Origin: Pseudobacteroides cellulosolvens ATCC 35603 = DSM 2933
GTDB taxonomy: Bacteria > Bacillota > Clostridia > Acetivibrionales > DSM-2933
Direction of reading: 5' to 3'
Length of the DNA stretch: 64,000 bases
Assembly: GCF_001262605.1 (NCBI RefSeq)
Contig: NZ_LGTC01000001.1
Location: 2,089,501 to 2,153,500 of the forward strand
Positions 17,101 through 25,348 of this stretch are shown piece by piece. Below the pieces are notes generated by a model that was not told where the DNA came from, did not search any database, and was given only the letters and a program-made list of their open reading frames with translations. Made by a program: the position numbers and the translations under genes. How positions within the stretch are numbered: the stretch's first letter is position 1; every line of letters begins with the position of its first letter.

Positions 17101-18896
17101 ACCAGAATAACATTGACTTCAAAATACCGGGCTCAAAGTATATTTCCGGTATTCTTTCCCTGCCCGATGGTGTAACTGCACCAAAAGGCGGCTTATATGT
17201 ACTTGTATCTGCAAAAGGAGCTGATGCGGACAGCAGCTGTGCTCCATTTCTTAATCAGTTTGTTATACCTGAAGGAAGCAAATCATTAAAATATTTTATC
17301 AATATATCTGACAATTCAATATCAGATCTTTATGTAAGCTATCAAGTTGATGAAAACGAATATGTTAAATATGGATATTACAGTAACGGAAACACTACGC
17401 CTTACGAAGGCAATGCATCCAAAGTTTATTTAAGCCCGCAGAATGCAGTAAATGTCAACCTTACAATCATCAAGGGAAGAACCATATCAGGCAAGGTGTA
17501 TTTGCCTGAATCAAATACTGCACCAAAAGACGGAATTGATGTAGAAGTTGTTGCAAATGTATTTTTCGGCACTGATGCCTTAACCAACATTAAGTGCTTT
17601 AATGAAGCGGATTTGAAAGTATCATCAAAAGTTACAATACCGGAGAATTCCAATAGTGCTGAGTATATAATGACAGTCCCTCAAGACGGTTTCTTTTATA
17701 TTGATTACTTGACTGAACAGGATAATTTTGTAGCTCATGGCTATTATACAGGGCAAGCAATAAGTACCGTTTATTATGAAAGAAAGAGTATTCTAAATCC
17801 TTCTACACAGAACTTAGCCAATTGTAATTTGGAGCTTCTCAAAGGATTCAAGTTCACATGCTCAGTATCTTTGCCTTCCGGTCAAACAGCAGCTAACGAA
17901 ATTCCACTATTGATTGAATTTTTTACAATCAATTATCAGGCACAAGCTTTCGAAGTCGCATTTTCAAAGCAGATTACTATAAACAAGAACTCGTCAAAGG
18001 TAGATTTTCAATTATATTTACCTGAAAGCAAATATTATTTATCTTATTACAACCCGAAATACTCCGAGAACAGATATCAGGAATATGGCTTTTATAATCC
18101 AACAGGCAGCTTGAAGGATTTTGACTTTAATGGTAAGCTATCTGTGGGGCCGGACAGCCAAAACAAAGCACTTCTCACCCTTATTGAAGGTACAAGTTTG
18201 CCTAAGCCCTCTGCATCTCCTGGATTTTCACCGAACCCAGGCGGCCTTACCGTGCCTGTCCCCAGTATAAAACCAGGTTTATCATCTGCAGTTCCATCTT
18301 CTGCAGCATCCCCCACCGTAACACCAAAGCCGGTTACTACCGAGCATAAGCCCGCTGCCTTTACCGATATCTCCAGTCATTGGGCTAAAGACAGCATATT
18401 AGCACTTTTGACAAAAGGAATAATTGATGGATATCCGGATAAAACAATACGTCCCGATAAAGAAATCACAAGGGCAGAAATAGCCAAGCTTATAGTCATA
18501 ATGCTAAACCTTGCACCTGGCGAAAACCCAGATATAAAATTTACAGATAAAGCAAAAATACCCTCCTGGGCTTTAGGGTACATTGATGTACTAACCAGAA
18601 AAGGTATTATTCAAGGTTATAATGACAACACCTTCAGGGCATCGAATAATGTATCAAGAAAGGAAATGGCGGTTATCATCATGAGGGCACTGGGTTATAA
18701 AGATGATGCACCATCTGGCCCGATAAACTTTAAAGATGCAAAATCAATACCACAATGGGCAATAAATTATATTGGGAAAGGAGCTGAACTTGGCATATTT
18801 AACGGCTATAATGATTCAACCTTCAGGCCTGATAAATATATAACAAGAGCTGAAGTATTTAAAATAATTGATAACAGTTTAGGTTTTGTAAAGTAG
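14166..18896 (+). CDS. S-layer-anchored subtilase with kelch-like and five-fold beta repeats
   Basis: A 1576-residue secreted protein. Signal peptide 1-25, then a propeptide-like region, then an S8 subtilisin domain (about 130-440) with triad Asp174 (VLDTGIDINHEDL), His230 (HGTHIAGI) and Ser381 (GTSVAAPFVSGIAALL). After a Thr/Pro linker come kelch-like beta-propeller repeats (about 475-740; IYVSGGED, YSMGGIAYP). Next are five units of about 115 residues starting I(S/A)G..(S/T)LP.G..AP..G (from about 758, 872, 992, 1106, 1228). A second Pro-rich linker leads to three SLH domains (about 1395-1576) for cell-wall binding. It is probably a surface protease that processes or tethers extracellular proteins. 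No neighbour shares its strand. The ribosome binding site is poor. Confidence 0.93.
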   Translation: MNRNKILCTVLAFFTLVSSFPSNSSGSDFKDDASPSPLVTITDSNDTNRLLIKYKKQKKNSLSKDSIIKKLKNIKFQHYNKLSGTETLEFSNRKELETAVKLLEDDSNIEYVQPDYKLYKNGSIQDPYFNNQWGLGNSGQDINGTSGLQGFDINVASVWESIGINNNILVGVLDTGIDINHEDLKDSIYKSPDAILNTYDDDNNGYIDDYCGWDFINSDSSVYDGEEDVHGTHIAGIIAAGANSVGIRGVASGVKIVPLKFMNGVAGYTSDLLEAIEYAKKIGVKIVNCSFSDTHYNYALEQAIKNSGMLFVCSAGNENSNTPSYPASYRLPNLISVGAVNNKGSLASFSNYGQLVDVAAPGVGIFSTLPNNSYGFSYGTSVAAPFVSGIAALLLSYNTNFNAYDLSNIIKNTVNTKFTNLNGYIASGGIVDAKNALEYAKSYIPPVSPTSTVPATSTVTPSPTPNVQPGTWIMRSVLDCGNKILSKVSLNDKIYAIDINGNVHSYDQGTDKWTKSGTIDTNIIDLSHKPILVALDNKIYIIAGNAKNVYEYDPSSGKINEKAPALFNRTGGAAVAYNDKIYVSGGEDPLSSKAFEVYNPSNDNWSQLPGMQYDRSSHSITVCGTKIYSMGGIAYPNLIEEYDFNEGKWNALASAPLAINSTTAAAIGSKIYLSCKGDSTGFDLWEYDVLACSWTKIEKIPMYTALSLFSINNKLYALGESPNGNKAALAEYTFEATPSVTPSPSSASATPTLSNQGNRTISGKVTLKDINLKKDLSIEVFAEQDTGKSYTANITLKRDSQSQNYSIAIPKTEISGNYRIGYYITSEDSNLQKTGYYSFDGSAFDSDLASVLNLNGNDITNIDLNLLKKKTIAGTISLPNGSRAPAGGTTVYLELGFPDDAYKNSRHKPDYVYNKTVVIPENQTCVPFSFSVIENNNKYKYVLGYETNSEGCVISGFYNTTGTVSKKNSAGFIDVSSSDQNNIDFKIPGSKYISGILSLPDGVTAPKGGLYVLVSAKGADADSSCAPFLNQFVIPEGSKSLKYFINISDNSISDLYVSYQVDENEYVKYGYYSNGNTTPYEGNASKVYLSPQNAVNVNLTIIKGRTISGKVYLPESNTAPKDGIDVEVVANVFFGTDALTNIKCFNEADLKVSSKVTIPENSNSAEYIMTVPQDGFFYIDYLTEQDNFVAHGYYTGQAISTVYYERKSILNPSTQNLANCNLELLKGFKFTCSVSLPSGQTAANEIPLLIEFFTINYQAQAFEVAFSKQITINKNSSKVDFQLYLPESKYYLSYYNPKYSENRYQEYGFYNPTGSLKDFDFNGKLSVGPDSQNKALLTLIEGTSLPKPSASPGFSPNPGGLTVPVPSIKPGLSSAVPSSAASPTVTPKPVTTEHKPAAFTDISSHWAKDSILALLTKGIIDGYPDKTIRPDKEITRAEIAKLIVIMLNLAPGENPDIKFTDKAKIPSWALGYIDVLTRKGIIQGYNDNTFRASNNVSRKEMAVIIMRALGYKDDAPSGPINFKDAKSIPQWAINYIGKGAELGIFNGYNDSTFRPDKYITRAEVFKIIDNSLGFVK

Positions 18897-18920
18897 CATA
18901 AATAATATTTTAGTCGTTCC

Positions 18921-20144
18921 TTAAATACAATCACTGCAGTTAACCCATACTATAGCTTTAAAGTATGCATCTGCAATATCTTCAACTTTTATCCCAAGCT
19001 TTTCACATAAACTATTAGCTGTATTCCATTCACCTTTTTCATATGAAGTGATTAGCTTATAGCATAACGAAACTTTGTCATCCCCTAATTTGCCGGAAAG
19101 GACTTCTTTTATATCTTTAGGAATATCCAATTGGGACAGTATTAAATCCATCATACAACCTGTCAGGGTATCAATCATGGACAGCATCCCCATTGTAAAA
19201 AGTTCTGTCTTTCTTTGCTCCAAGCCTATCTTCCGGCTTATAAACTCCATAGCCTTAGCCCTTTGGGCACATATAACAACAATTTCGTCCTTATTATTAT
19301 CCCCTATTTTCCTCAATACCGTAATGTAAGCCCATTTACGCAGCTCGTCCAGCCCCATACGCATCGAAGCTTGTCTTATCGACTTAACGGAATTACCTCG
19401 ATAGTAATATGCTGTATTTGCTATCTTCAATATTTCATAGGAAAAAGCAACGTCCTTTTCAATTACATTAACTATATCTTCAAATTTAGGATCATTTTCC
19501 TGCAGTATGTGCATAAGCTTTAAATGATTTATTTTGGCAGGCGGAATCTCCTTCGATTGTGAAATCATTGGCTTTGAAAAATAATAGCCTTGATAATATG
19601 TATATCCCAACCTTACTGCCTCATGATACTCTTCTATTGTCTCAATTTTCTCCGCAAGAAACCTTATTCTACCATTACCAAAGTGGTTTACAATATATTT
19701 TCTCTCATTTTCTGACTTAGTGAGAATAAAGTCAACCTTAATCACATCAGCCTGTTCAATTAGAGGTTCATAACCCGGTTTAAAAATAAAATCATCCAAA
19801 GCTAGAGTGTAGCCATGAGATTTAAGGCTTTTACATGCATCTATAATTTCCTTTGTGGGCTCTATTGTTTCAAGGAGTTCAACAACTATCTGATCACTTG
19901 GAAATAATGTGGCTACCTTTTGCAGCAACATGTTATGGGTAAAGTTAATAAAAGCCTTCTTCTTTCCCGCTATGGAACTCACTCCCATAGACAGAAAACC
20001 AGCTGCCATAACATTTGATGTGGCCATATCTCCATCCACATTATTGAAAGAGTTATTAGCTGCCTCATCCCTGTACAAAAGTTCATATCCATATATGCTG
20101 TTCTTTTTATCAAATATTGGCTGTCTGGCAAATAACAGAGGCAT
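18921..20144 (-). CDS. EAL-HDOD signalling protein
   Basis: A 407-residue cytoplasmic protein. The N-terminal half is a degenerate EAL domain: FARQPIFDKKNSIYGYELLYR replaces the EAL signature with ELL, and VVELLETIEP, LALDDFIF and VIKVDFI follow. The C-terminal half is HDOD (KLMHILQENDPKFEDI, LKIANTAYYY). Members are generally thought to bind rather than hydrolyse cyclic di-GMP and to relay to motility or surface control. The absence of an intact EAL motif suggests no phosphodiesterase activity. A good AAGGAG precedes the ATG. It converges on the SLH-subtilase gene with 24 bases between and no clear terminator. Confidence 0.9.
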   Translation of the reverse strand: MPLLFARQPIFDKKNSIYGYELLYRDEAANNSFNNVDGDMATSNVMAAGFLSMGVSSIAGKKKAFINFTHNMLLQKVATLFPSDQIVVELLETIEPTKEIIDACKSLKSHGYTLALDDFIFKPGYEPLIEQADVIKVDFILTKSENERKYIVNHFGNGRIRFLAEKIETIEEYHEAVRLGYTYYQGYYFSKPMISQSKEIPPAKINHLKLMHILQENDPKFEDIVNVIEKDVAFSYEILKIANTAYYYRGNSVKSIRQASMRMGLDELRKWAYITVLRKIGDNNKDEIVVICAQRAKAMEFISRKIGLEQRKTELFTMGMLSMIDTLTGCMMDLILSQLDIPKDIKEVLSGKLGDDKVSLCYKLITSYEKGEWNTANSLCEKLGIKVEDIADAYFKAIVWVNCSDCI

Positions 20145-20407
20145 AGTAGCTCTCCTTGTTTTAATTAATATTTAAAATTAATATACCTAAATAATATACT
20201 CTCAAATAATATATACCACCTAAATCCCCACATAATCTATCGGCTCAAAATGATATTTAAATAAGCATATTACAAATAATTTCATTATTAATATTTTTTC
20301 TGATATGAGCTATTGAAAAAAATTTCCTCATAATGTATTATTTATCTGATCATCTATATTAATAGTTTTGATAATTTACATTTAGGAAAGAACCAGGAGG
20401 TCATACA
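20145..20407. other. Divergent intergenic region, AT-rich
   Basis: Separates the EAL-HDOD gene from carbonic anhydrase and must hold both promoters. I see no convincing -35/-10 pair, riboswitch or repeat. The AGGAGG at 20394-20399 is the carbonic anhydrase ribosome binding site. Confidence 0.4.
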
Positions 20408-21148
20408 ATGAATAAAACAACAATCAAACTAACAACCTTATCTTTAACAACAGCATTATCCATAGCAATGCTCTCAGGTTGTACAAGCTCTGAATCCGGT
20501 AAAACTTCAAAAGAGTCACCTTCCCCTAAAGTTGTTAACGAACTTTATAAAAGGCCTGAAAAAATTGACTATAACATGGCCGAGCAGTTGCTAAAAGAAG
20601 GCAATCAACGTTTCCAATCAAACAAGATACTTTCTGATGATATATCAACCAGTAAACGCAAAGATCTGGTTAGCAACGGACAGCATCCCTTTGCTGTTGT
20701 ACTTACCTGCTCGGATTCACGTGTTCCTCCTGAGACTTTATTTGATCAAGGTCTTGGAGATATATTTGTAATAAGGGATGCAGGCAATGTCATAGACCCC
20801 GTTGAGCTTGGAAGCATTGAATATGGCGTTGAGCATTTAGGCTCTCCGCTTATTGTTGTATTGGGACATGATAATTGCGGTGCTGTAAAGGCTGCTGTTG
20901 AAGGCGGTGAAGCTGAAGGAAATATAAAAGACATCGTTGAAAAAATCAAACCGTCTCTGGAAAAAGCCAAACATACTTGCACTGGTAATGATAAACTATG
21001 TGAAGCATGCGAAAATGAAAACATAAAGAATTCAGTAGCACAGATAAAAAATGATCCAATAATTAAAAAACTGGAAAAAGAAAACAAAGTTAAGGTAGTA
21101 GGTGCAAAATATCATTTGGATACTGGCGTTGTAAGTTTCCAAGGTTAA
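20408..21148 (+). CDS. Beta-class carbonic anhydrase, lipoprotein
   Basis: A 246-residue protein with a lipoprotein signal (lipobox MLSGC, Cys25). Zinc ligands of a beta carbonic anhydrase are visible: Cys101 and the Asp/Arg dyad in LTCSDSRVPPE, and His154/Cys157 in LGHDNCGAVKAA. It interconverts CO2 and bicarbonate, here outside the membrane; most bacterial beta enzymes are cytoplasmic. The insert CTGNDKLCEACENENIK adds three extra cysteines in the helical region. The C-terminus VKVVGAKYHLDTGVVSF is typical. Preceded by AGGAGG and followed by a hairpin. It stands alone and may supply bicarbonate near the cell surface. Confidence 0.93.
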   Translation: MNKTTIKLTTLSLTTALSIAMLSGCTSSESGKTSKESPSPKVVNELYKRPEKIDYNMAEQLLKEGNQRFQSNKILSDDISTSKRKDLVSNGQHPFAVVLTCSDSRVPPETLFDQGLGDIFVIRDAGNVIDPVELGSIEYGVEHLGSPLIVVLGHDNCGAVKAAVEGGEAEGNIKDIVEKIKPSLEKAKHTCTGNDKLCEACENENIKNSVAQIKNDPIIKKLEKENKVKVVGAKYHLDTGVVSFQG

Positions 21149-21176
21149 TAACATCATACATAAAAATCTAGATATG

Positions 21177-21211
21177 GGACTAATTGCTTTTTGTATAAAA
21201 GGAATTAGTCC
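21177..21211 (+). terminator. Hairpin after carbonic anhydrase gene
   Basis: GGACTAATT (21177-21185) pairs with AATTAGTCC (21203-21211) around an 17-base loop, followed by a weak T-rich tail (TACTTTT). It begins 28 bases after the stop codon. Confidence 0.55.
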
Positions 21212-21274
21212 TACTTTTAGGAATTATTAAAATGTTTATTATGATCAATAAATAAAACCCATGGAGTATAAATT

Positions 21275-21343
21275 ATGATTAGAATCCTTATTGCGGAAGA
21301 TATGCAGATGCTTCGAGAGAGTCTGAAATACATATTGTTATAA
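21275..21343 (+). pseudogene. Response-regulator 5' relic
   Basis: The ATG at 21275 with GGAG eight bases before it opens a frame reading MIRILIAEDMQMLRESLKYI, then two more codons and a stop. This matches the start of the NarL-type regulator at 58737-59369 (MIRIVIAEDMHMLRDSLKFM) almost residue for residue. It breaks off exactly where an inverted kinase fragment begins. It still has a functional-looking start site but can encode only 22 residues. Confidence 0.75.
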
Positions 21344-21869
21344 TACGCTATTGTACCTTCATAATCCAAAATCACAATTCCTTCTTGAAGATGTTCAACA
21401 ATATCTGGTAAAGCCATGGGAAGCATTCTTAAAAATCTATATTTTAAATGTGCAATCGCTGTGAATAAAAGGCCAATTACCAATGCAACAGGTACTATAT
21501 CCATATTGCTAAAGTAAAAATGCAAATTTAACCCGTAATAAATGAGTGTTACAACTATTGAAAGCAGCACCCCAAATAATATTAATAGAGTCCTGTTTCT
21601 TACATATTTAGATTTTGAATTGGCAAACTTGATAAGAATTAAACCTCCAAATATGTAATACACTGTTTGCAGAGAAATATGAATCCAAAAACCGTAGGAA
21701 TAATGTACAAGCCCATGTTCCATATATGAATAAAAACCATATCTGTCATTGTAAGATAAAAATAATATAGGTAGATTTGGTATGAAAATCAGGATCAGCT
21801 TTAATGGACTTAAGCCATTTTGTATCAACCTGCTTTTAGTGTAATATAAGCAGAAAACAAACCGATAGA
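21344..21869 (-). pseudogene. Sensor-kinase relic (membrane domain and start of PAS only)
   Basis: About 170 codons encoding several transmembrane helices, then MDIVPVALVIGLLFTAIAHL, FLRMLPMALPDIVEHLQEGI and VILDYEGTIAYYNN. These align with the kinase at 56944-58707 (MDIVPGATLIILVTFFIAIY, NILPMALSEIVNRLQEGI). The N-terminal 60-90 residues, most of the PAS domain and the whole kinase core are missing. After YYNN the frame runs into the antisense of the response-regulator relic. The gene was therefore inverted and deleted relative to its regulator. Not functional as a kinase. Confidence 0.75.
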
Positions 21870-21886
21870 GAGAATTTTTTATTCGT

Positions 21887-22632
21887 TTATTTTATAAAGT
21901 ATTTATCCAAAAACGCCAGCACCTTATTTTCATAATCTTCTTTATCCGAAGTATACATGGCATCGCAATGTCCTGAGTTTTCAAAAATATATTTCTCCTT
22001 AGGTCCAGATACCGCATTATAGAGTGTTTCTACTTCACTTACAGGAATAGAGTCCTTTAGCCCATGGATAAAAAGTACAGGCTTTTTAATTTTCGCCATA
22101 GCACTAATATATGGAGACGGAAACATATCCAGTGGATCGAGTATATCTGATTTATCACCATATTCATCTCTCAAGATCTTTAAAACATCATTACCGATAG
22201 CTCAATATACTTCTCAGGCGTCTTGTAGTAATTCCAGTACCTTGCATTATAGGATAGAATCTGATACCCATTATCTATGAGATATTTTAGTTTTGCAGAC
22301 TCCCAAAGTGCAGTACTTCCATACCCATGGAGCATTATAATAGTACCTTTTGCCTTTTTAACCGGAAAGAACAGCCATCATATTTACCTATAAAACCTAT
22401 GGTAATGCTGCAGCCAGGAGCAATTACCATATTATGCTTCAAATAAGACAATACATAATGATTATTCTCAGAGCTTTCAATCTTAGCATTCCATATTGAT
22501 ATAATCTTAACATTCCAATCAAATTCAAGCTTCCACTGATCCAAATTTCCAGTTCTATCGTTATCTTCACTTCCATAACATTACAGCAATAATAACAATA
22601 ATAGCATTAATACTTTTTACTTTTTTGTACAT
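21887..22632 (-). pseudogene. Decayed secreted CBM2-alpha/beta hydrolase
   Basis: Reading leftward, an ATG at 22632 with AAAGGGGG before it encodes a signal-like peptide (MYKKVKSINAIIVIIAVMLW) ending in a stop. In another frame follows a CBM2-type segment (IISIWNAKI, NMVIAPGCSITIGFIGKYDG). A third frame gives KGTIIMLHGYGSTALWESAK and YNARYWNYYKTPEKYIE. A frameshift then leads into GNDVLKILRDEYGD, PVLFIHGLKDSIP and NSGHCDAMY to the stop at 21887. The region around the GxSxG nucleophile is missing. The ancestral protein was a secreted cellulose-binding esterase or hydrolase. The 95-codon intact tail is unlikely to be made as a useful protein. Confidence 0.75.
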
Positions 22633-22816
22633 TTCAAAACCCCCTTTTAATTTATAGATATCGAACTGTAAAGAGTTATCATATAAACAATTCTATTATT
22701 ATGATCATCATATTCACAATTGTTGTTCATTACAAAATTATTAGCAGTTTATCACTTCTTTTAGACAATAGTATTTATTAAAAGCACATTTTTTTAATTA
22801 TTCATGTAAATTTGGT

Positions 22817-22860
22817 TTGACATTTCACGGACAGTATTGTATGATTTACATATAGTCCGT
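22817..22860 (+). promoter_or_regulatory. Strong promoter with inverted repeat, upstream of dockerin gene
   Basis: TTGACA (22817-22822), a 17-base spacer, then TATGAT (22840-22845): near consensus for sigma-A. ACGGAC (22827-22832) and GTCCGT (22855-22860) are reverse complements flanking the -10, a possible operator. The rest of 22633-22907 shows no gene. Confidence 0.7.
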
Positions 22861-22907
22861 TAAATATAGTTAACAATAAATAAATTTGTAATTAAGGAGG
22901 TTTATTT

Positions 22908-24362
22908 ATGGGAAATAACAAAAAGCTTATTCTCACACTGTTGGCAGCCACCGCACTCACAACGTTATTCACAGCATTTTCAGTCAGCAATGCTGCATCT
23001 GATTTTGCAGCAGACAATACCATTGTTCCTGTTACATCAACACCTGCACTTACAGACATAACACCTACACCAACACCAACAAGCTCGCTCCTTAGTGGGT
23101 GTGCATATGTATCAGATAATACTTATCAATCCGCCATATTAAACTGTAAAATTCCTGATGACTTTAAGGGAAAGAAATTTGCTGTTTTCTATGAATACTG
23201 GAAAAGTGATGCTCCTGATAAAATAACTAAAACCAATATATACAGGACCTATAACGCAGATAACTTTTCTTCAGTTGACAGCTATGAATTGTTTTATGTA
23301 AGTTATAATACTAAATATTCTTTTAGAGCTGCATTAATTGATCTGGACAGCGAAAATGCCCAAACGATTTATAGCGATGTTGTCACCTTTTCAAGCGTCC
23401 CGCCACCAACAGCCGGATTATTCAAACGTAGGATATATGGCTATGTTGCACCTGAATTTAAAGCAAGCAGTGATATAGACCGCAGTGGTTTCAAAGTATC
23501 CATTAATGGTGGTGCGGCTACTGCAACAACAGATTCGGAAGGATATTTCTCCTTCAGTACATCCTCCAGCAACAAAGTATTCTATAATATCAAAATAAGC
23601 AAGCCTGGCTATATCGAAAGAAGCATAGACCTCGGCTTTATAACAGGCACGTTAAATACAAGCCAGAATGGTGCATATACTATAATGTTATGTGGAGATA
23701 TCAATAATGATAACTCGGTTAATATGTCCGATGTAATTCAAATGGCAAAAACCTTCAATCTCAGTAAAGGAACTGAAGGCTTTATTGATACTGCAGATTT
23801 CAACAGAGATAGTGTTGTAAATATGAACGATATAGTATTAGCTGCCAAAAACTTCAGCAAGTCAGCAAGTGATTATACCGTTTACCCGAAGATACCCTAT
23901 ATTGAGCTTAAAAGCCCTAGCGAGACAATTTATCTTTCTTATAATAGGACTCCTATCTTCGATATTAACGGATATTACCTTAAGAATATTGCCAGCTACA
24001 GCTTCAAATTAAACTATAGGTATACGGCACAAATAATTGGAAAAGAATTAACCGGATCTCCTAACGACAATTTATTGGCTAATCTCCAATATGACCCTGT
24101 CGTTGAGACAAACAATGATACAGATAACAAGATTTTGTCGATTAATAAATCATATACAAAACTTGCAGATTATAAAAATTCCGGAGCTGGTGAGGAATCA
24201 GGAAGATTGATATCAATACAGGCTGATATTCCGTTTGTAAACCGTGCAATTGGAAGTGACATTTTCCAGATCAATGAATTTACTTGCAAAGACTGGGATA
24301 ATAATGTTATAAAAGTCGAGGTTTTAAAGCCCAGATTTGAGGTAACATCCATAACACCTTAA
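22908..24362 (+). CDS. Secreted protein with internal type I-like dockerin
   Basis: 484 residues. Signal peptide 1-31, Thr-Pro linker (about 42-63), a fibronectin/Ig-like stretch (about 64-168), then a carboxypeptidase-regulatory-like beta domain (about 178-255; GFKVSINGGAATATTDSEGYFSF). The dockerin is at about 262-320, with two calcium loops, DINNDNSVNMSD and DFNRDSVVNMND. A C-terminal beta-rich domain of about 155 residues follows (YIELKSPSETIYLSYNRT...), with a loose cohesin-like look (SFKLNYRYTAQIIGKEL). Dockerins are usually terminal, so the internal position is unusual. It should dock onto a cohesin such as those at 43021-44598. No catalytic domain is seen, suggesting a structural or adaptor role. 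Strong AAGGAGG and promoter; terminator at 24423. Confidence 0.85.
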   Translation: MGNNKKLILTLLAATALTTLFTAFSVSNAASDFAADNTIVPVTSTPALTDITPTPTPTSSLLSGCAYVSDNTYQSAILNCKIPDDFKGKKFAVFYEYWKSDAPDKITKTNIYRTYNADNFSSVDSYELFYVSYNTKYSFRAALIDLDSENAQTIYSDVVTFSSVPPPTAGLFKRRIYGYVAPEFKASSDIDRSGFKVSINGGAATATTDSEGYFSFSTSSSNKVFYNIKISKPGYIERSIDLGFITGTLNTSQNGAYTIMLCGDINNDNSVNMSDVIQMAKTFNLSKGTEGFIDTADFNRDSVVNMNDIVLAAKNFSKSASDYTVYPKIPYIELKSPSETIYLSYNRTPIFDINGYYLKNIASYSFKLNYRYTAQIIGKELTGSPNDNLLANLQYDPVVETNNDTDNKILSINKSYTKLADYKNSGAGEESGRLISIQADIPFVNRAIGSDIFQINEFTCKDWDNNVIKVEVLKPRFEVTSITP

Positions 24363-24422
24363 TTAATTTCGCTATATCTTTTCCTATAGATACAATAAAT
24401 AGTGTACCTTTTCATTATTGAA

Positions 24423-24454
24423 AGCCGTCAACCAAAAGTTGATGGCTATTTTTT
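24423..24454 (+). terminator. Intrinsic terminator after dockerin gene
   Basis: AGCCGTCAAC (24423-24432) pairs with GTTGATGGCT (24438-24447) with one G-U pair around CAAAA, followed by ATTTTTTAT. Confidence 0.85.
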
Positions 24455-24466
24455 ATACTTTCAGTA

Positions 24467-25288
24467 TCATCCTCTTCCCTTGTTGATCTTCGCTATAATA
24501 GCATCCGATTTATTCCGGAGTCCTTGGCTGACAATATTGCATATTATTCCTTTTGAATGTTTTATATCCAATTGAATAGTTAGATTTTCAATTCTATTTA
24601 TTAAATCATCAATTCGCTTTTCTATATTATGTTCATAAGAATTAATTAATGGGTTAAATCTTTTTCTTTTTGCATCATCCTCAAGATCATCCATACAATC
24701 CAGATAGTAAACATACTTGCCCAGATTATAGCCTATCTCTCTTAACAACATAAACTGCTCATACTTAGAATCATAAACAAACATTTCTCCCAATATTTCT
24801 CCAAAAACCTCACTTACTTCATCTAAGGTTGTTCTGTCAGATTTTTCCAACTCATGAATTTTTTCCATTCCATACCGCATGATCTTTTCTTTATGAGGAT
24901 ATTTGTCCTTAACTTTCAAGTAATTCTTATAAAGCACCTTCGAGAATAAAAGGGATGGATAAGATCTGTTGTCCTTGTAATCATCAAGCAATTTGAAGTA
25001 AAAAAACAATACATTGATACTTGAACAATAATCAGTATATTCATTTAGAATAATCTTCTTTTTTTTAAATGGACTTAGCATACATTTTTCAAATTGGAAC
25101 TTGTCATCACCATCGTAGATAGCAGATAACAATAACGCCATAAAGACTATATCATAGTTTAAAGCAAGCCTTCCCAATTGGCCGAAATTATTTTTTATGC
25201 TGTTGCACACACCACAATAATACGCCTTGTACTTGTAGAAATCCCTGAAAGTAAGATCTGGCTTACTATATCGAACATATCCAAACAT
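24467..25288 (-). CDS. DUF5685-like protein of unknown function
   Basis: 273 residues, beginning MFGYVRYSKPDLTFRDFYKY, with the paired cysteines YYCGVCNSI and LNYDIVFMALLLSAI that I associate with the uncharacterised DUF5685 family. It is largely helical, with conserved-looking acidic and cysteine positions (KCMLSPFKKKKI, YLDCMDDLEDDAKRKRFNPL). No signal peptide or clear membrane segment. Function is unknown. The Cys pair plus CMDD/DDLEDD patterns would suit metal binding (inference). Directly upstream on the same strand is the 50-residue Cys-cluster membrane peptide, and the two are probably one unit. The start is supported by AAAGGAG. Confidence 0.75.
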   Translation of the reverse strand: MFGYVRYSKPDLTFRDFYKYKAYYCGVCNSIKNNFGQLGRLALNYDIVFMALLLSAIYDGDDKFQFEKCMLSPFKKKKIILNEYTDYCSSINVLFFYFKLLDDYKDNRSYPSLLFSKVLYKNYLKVKDKYPHKEKIMRYGMEKIHELEKSDRTTLDEVSEVFGEILGEMFVYDSKYEQFMLLREIGYNLGKYVYYLDCMDDLEDDAKRKRFNPLINSYEHNIEKRIDDLINRIENLTIQLDIKHSKGIICNIVSQGLRNKSDAIIAKINKGRG

Positions 25289-25348
25289 TTTTTTCTCCTT
25301 TGATTATGTAAACGAATGTGATTAACACTATAATTATTAATTACAATC

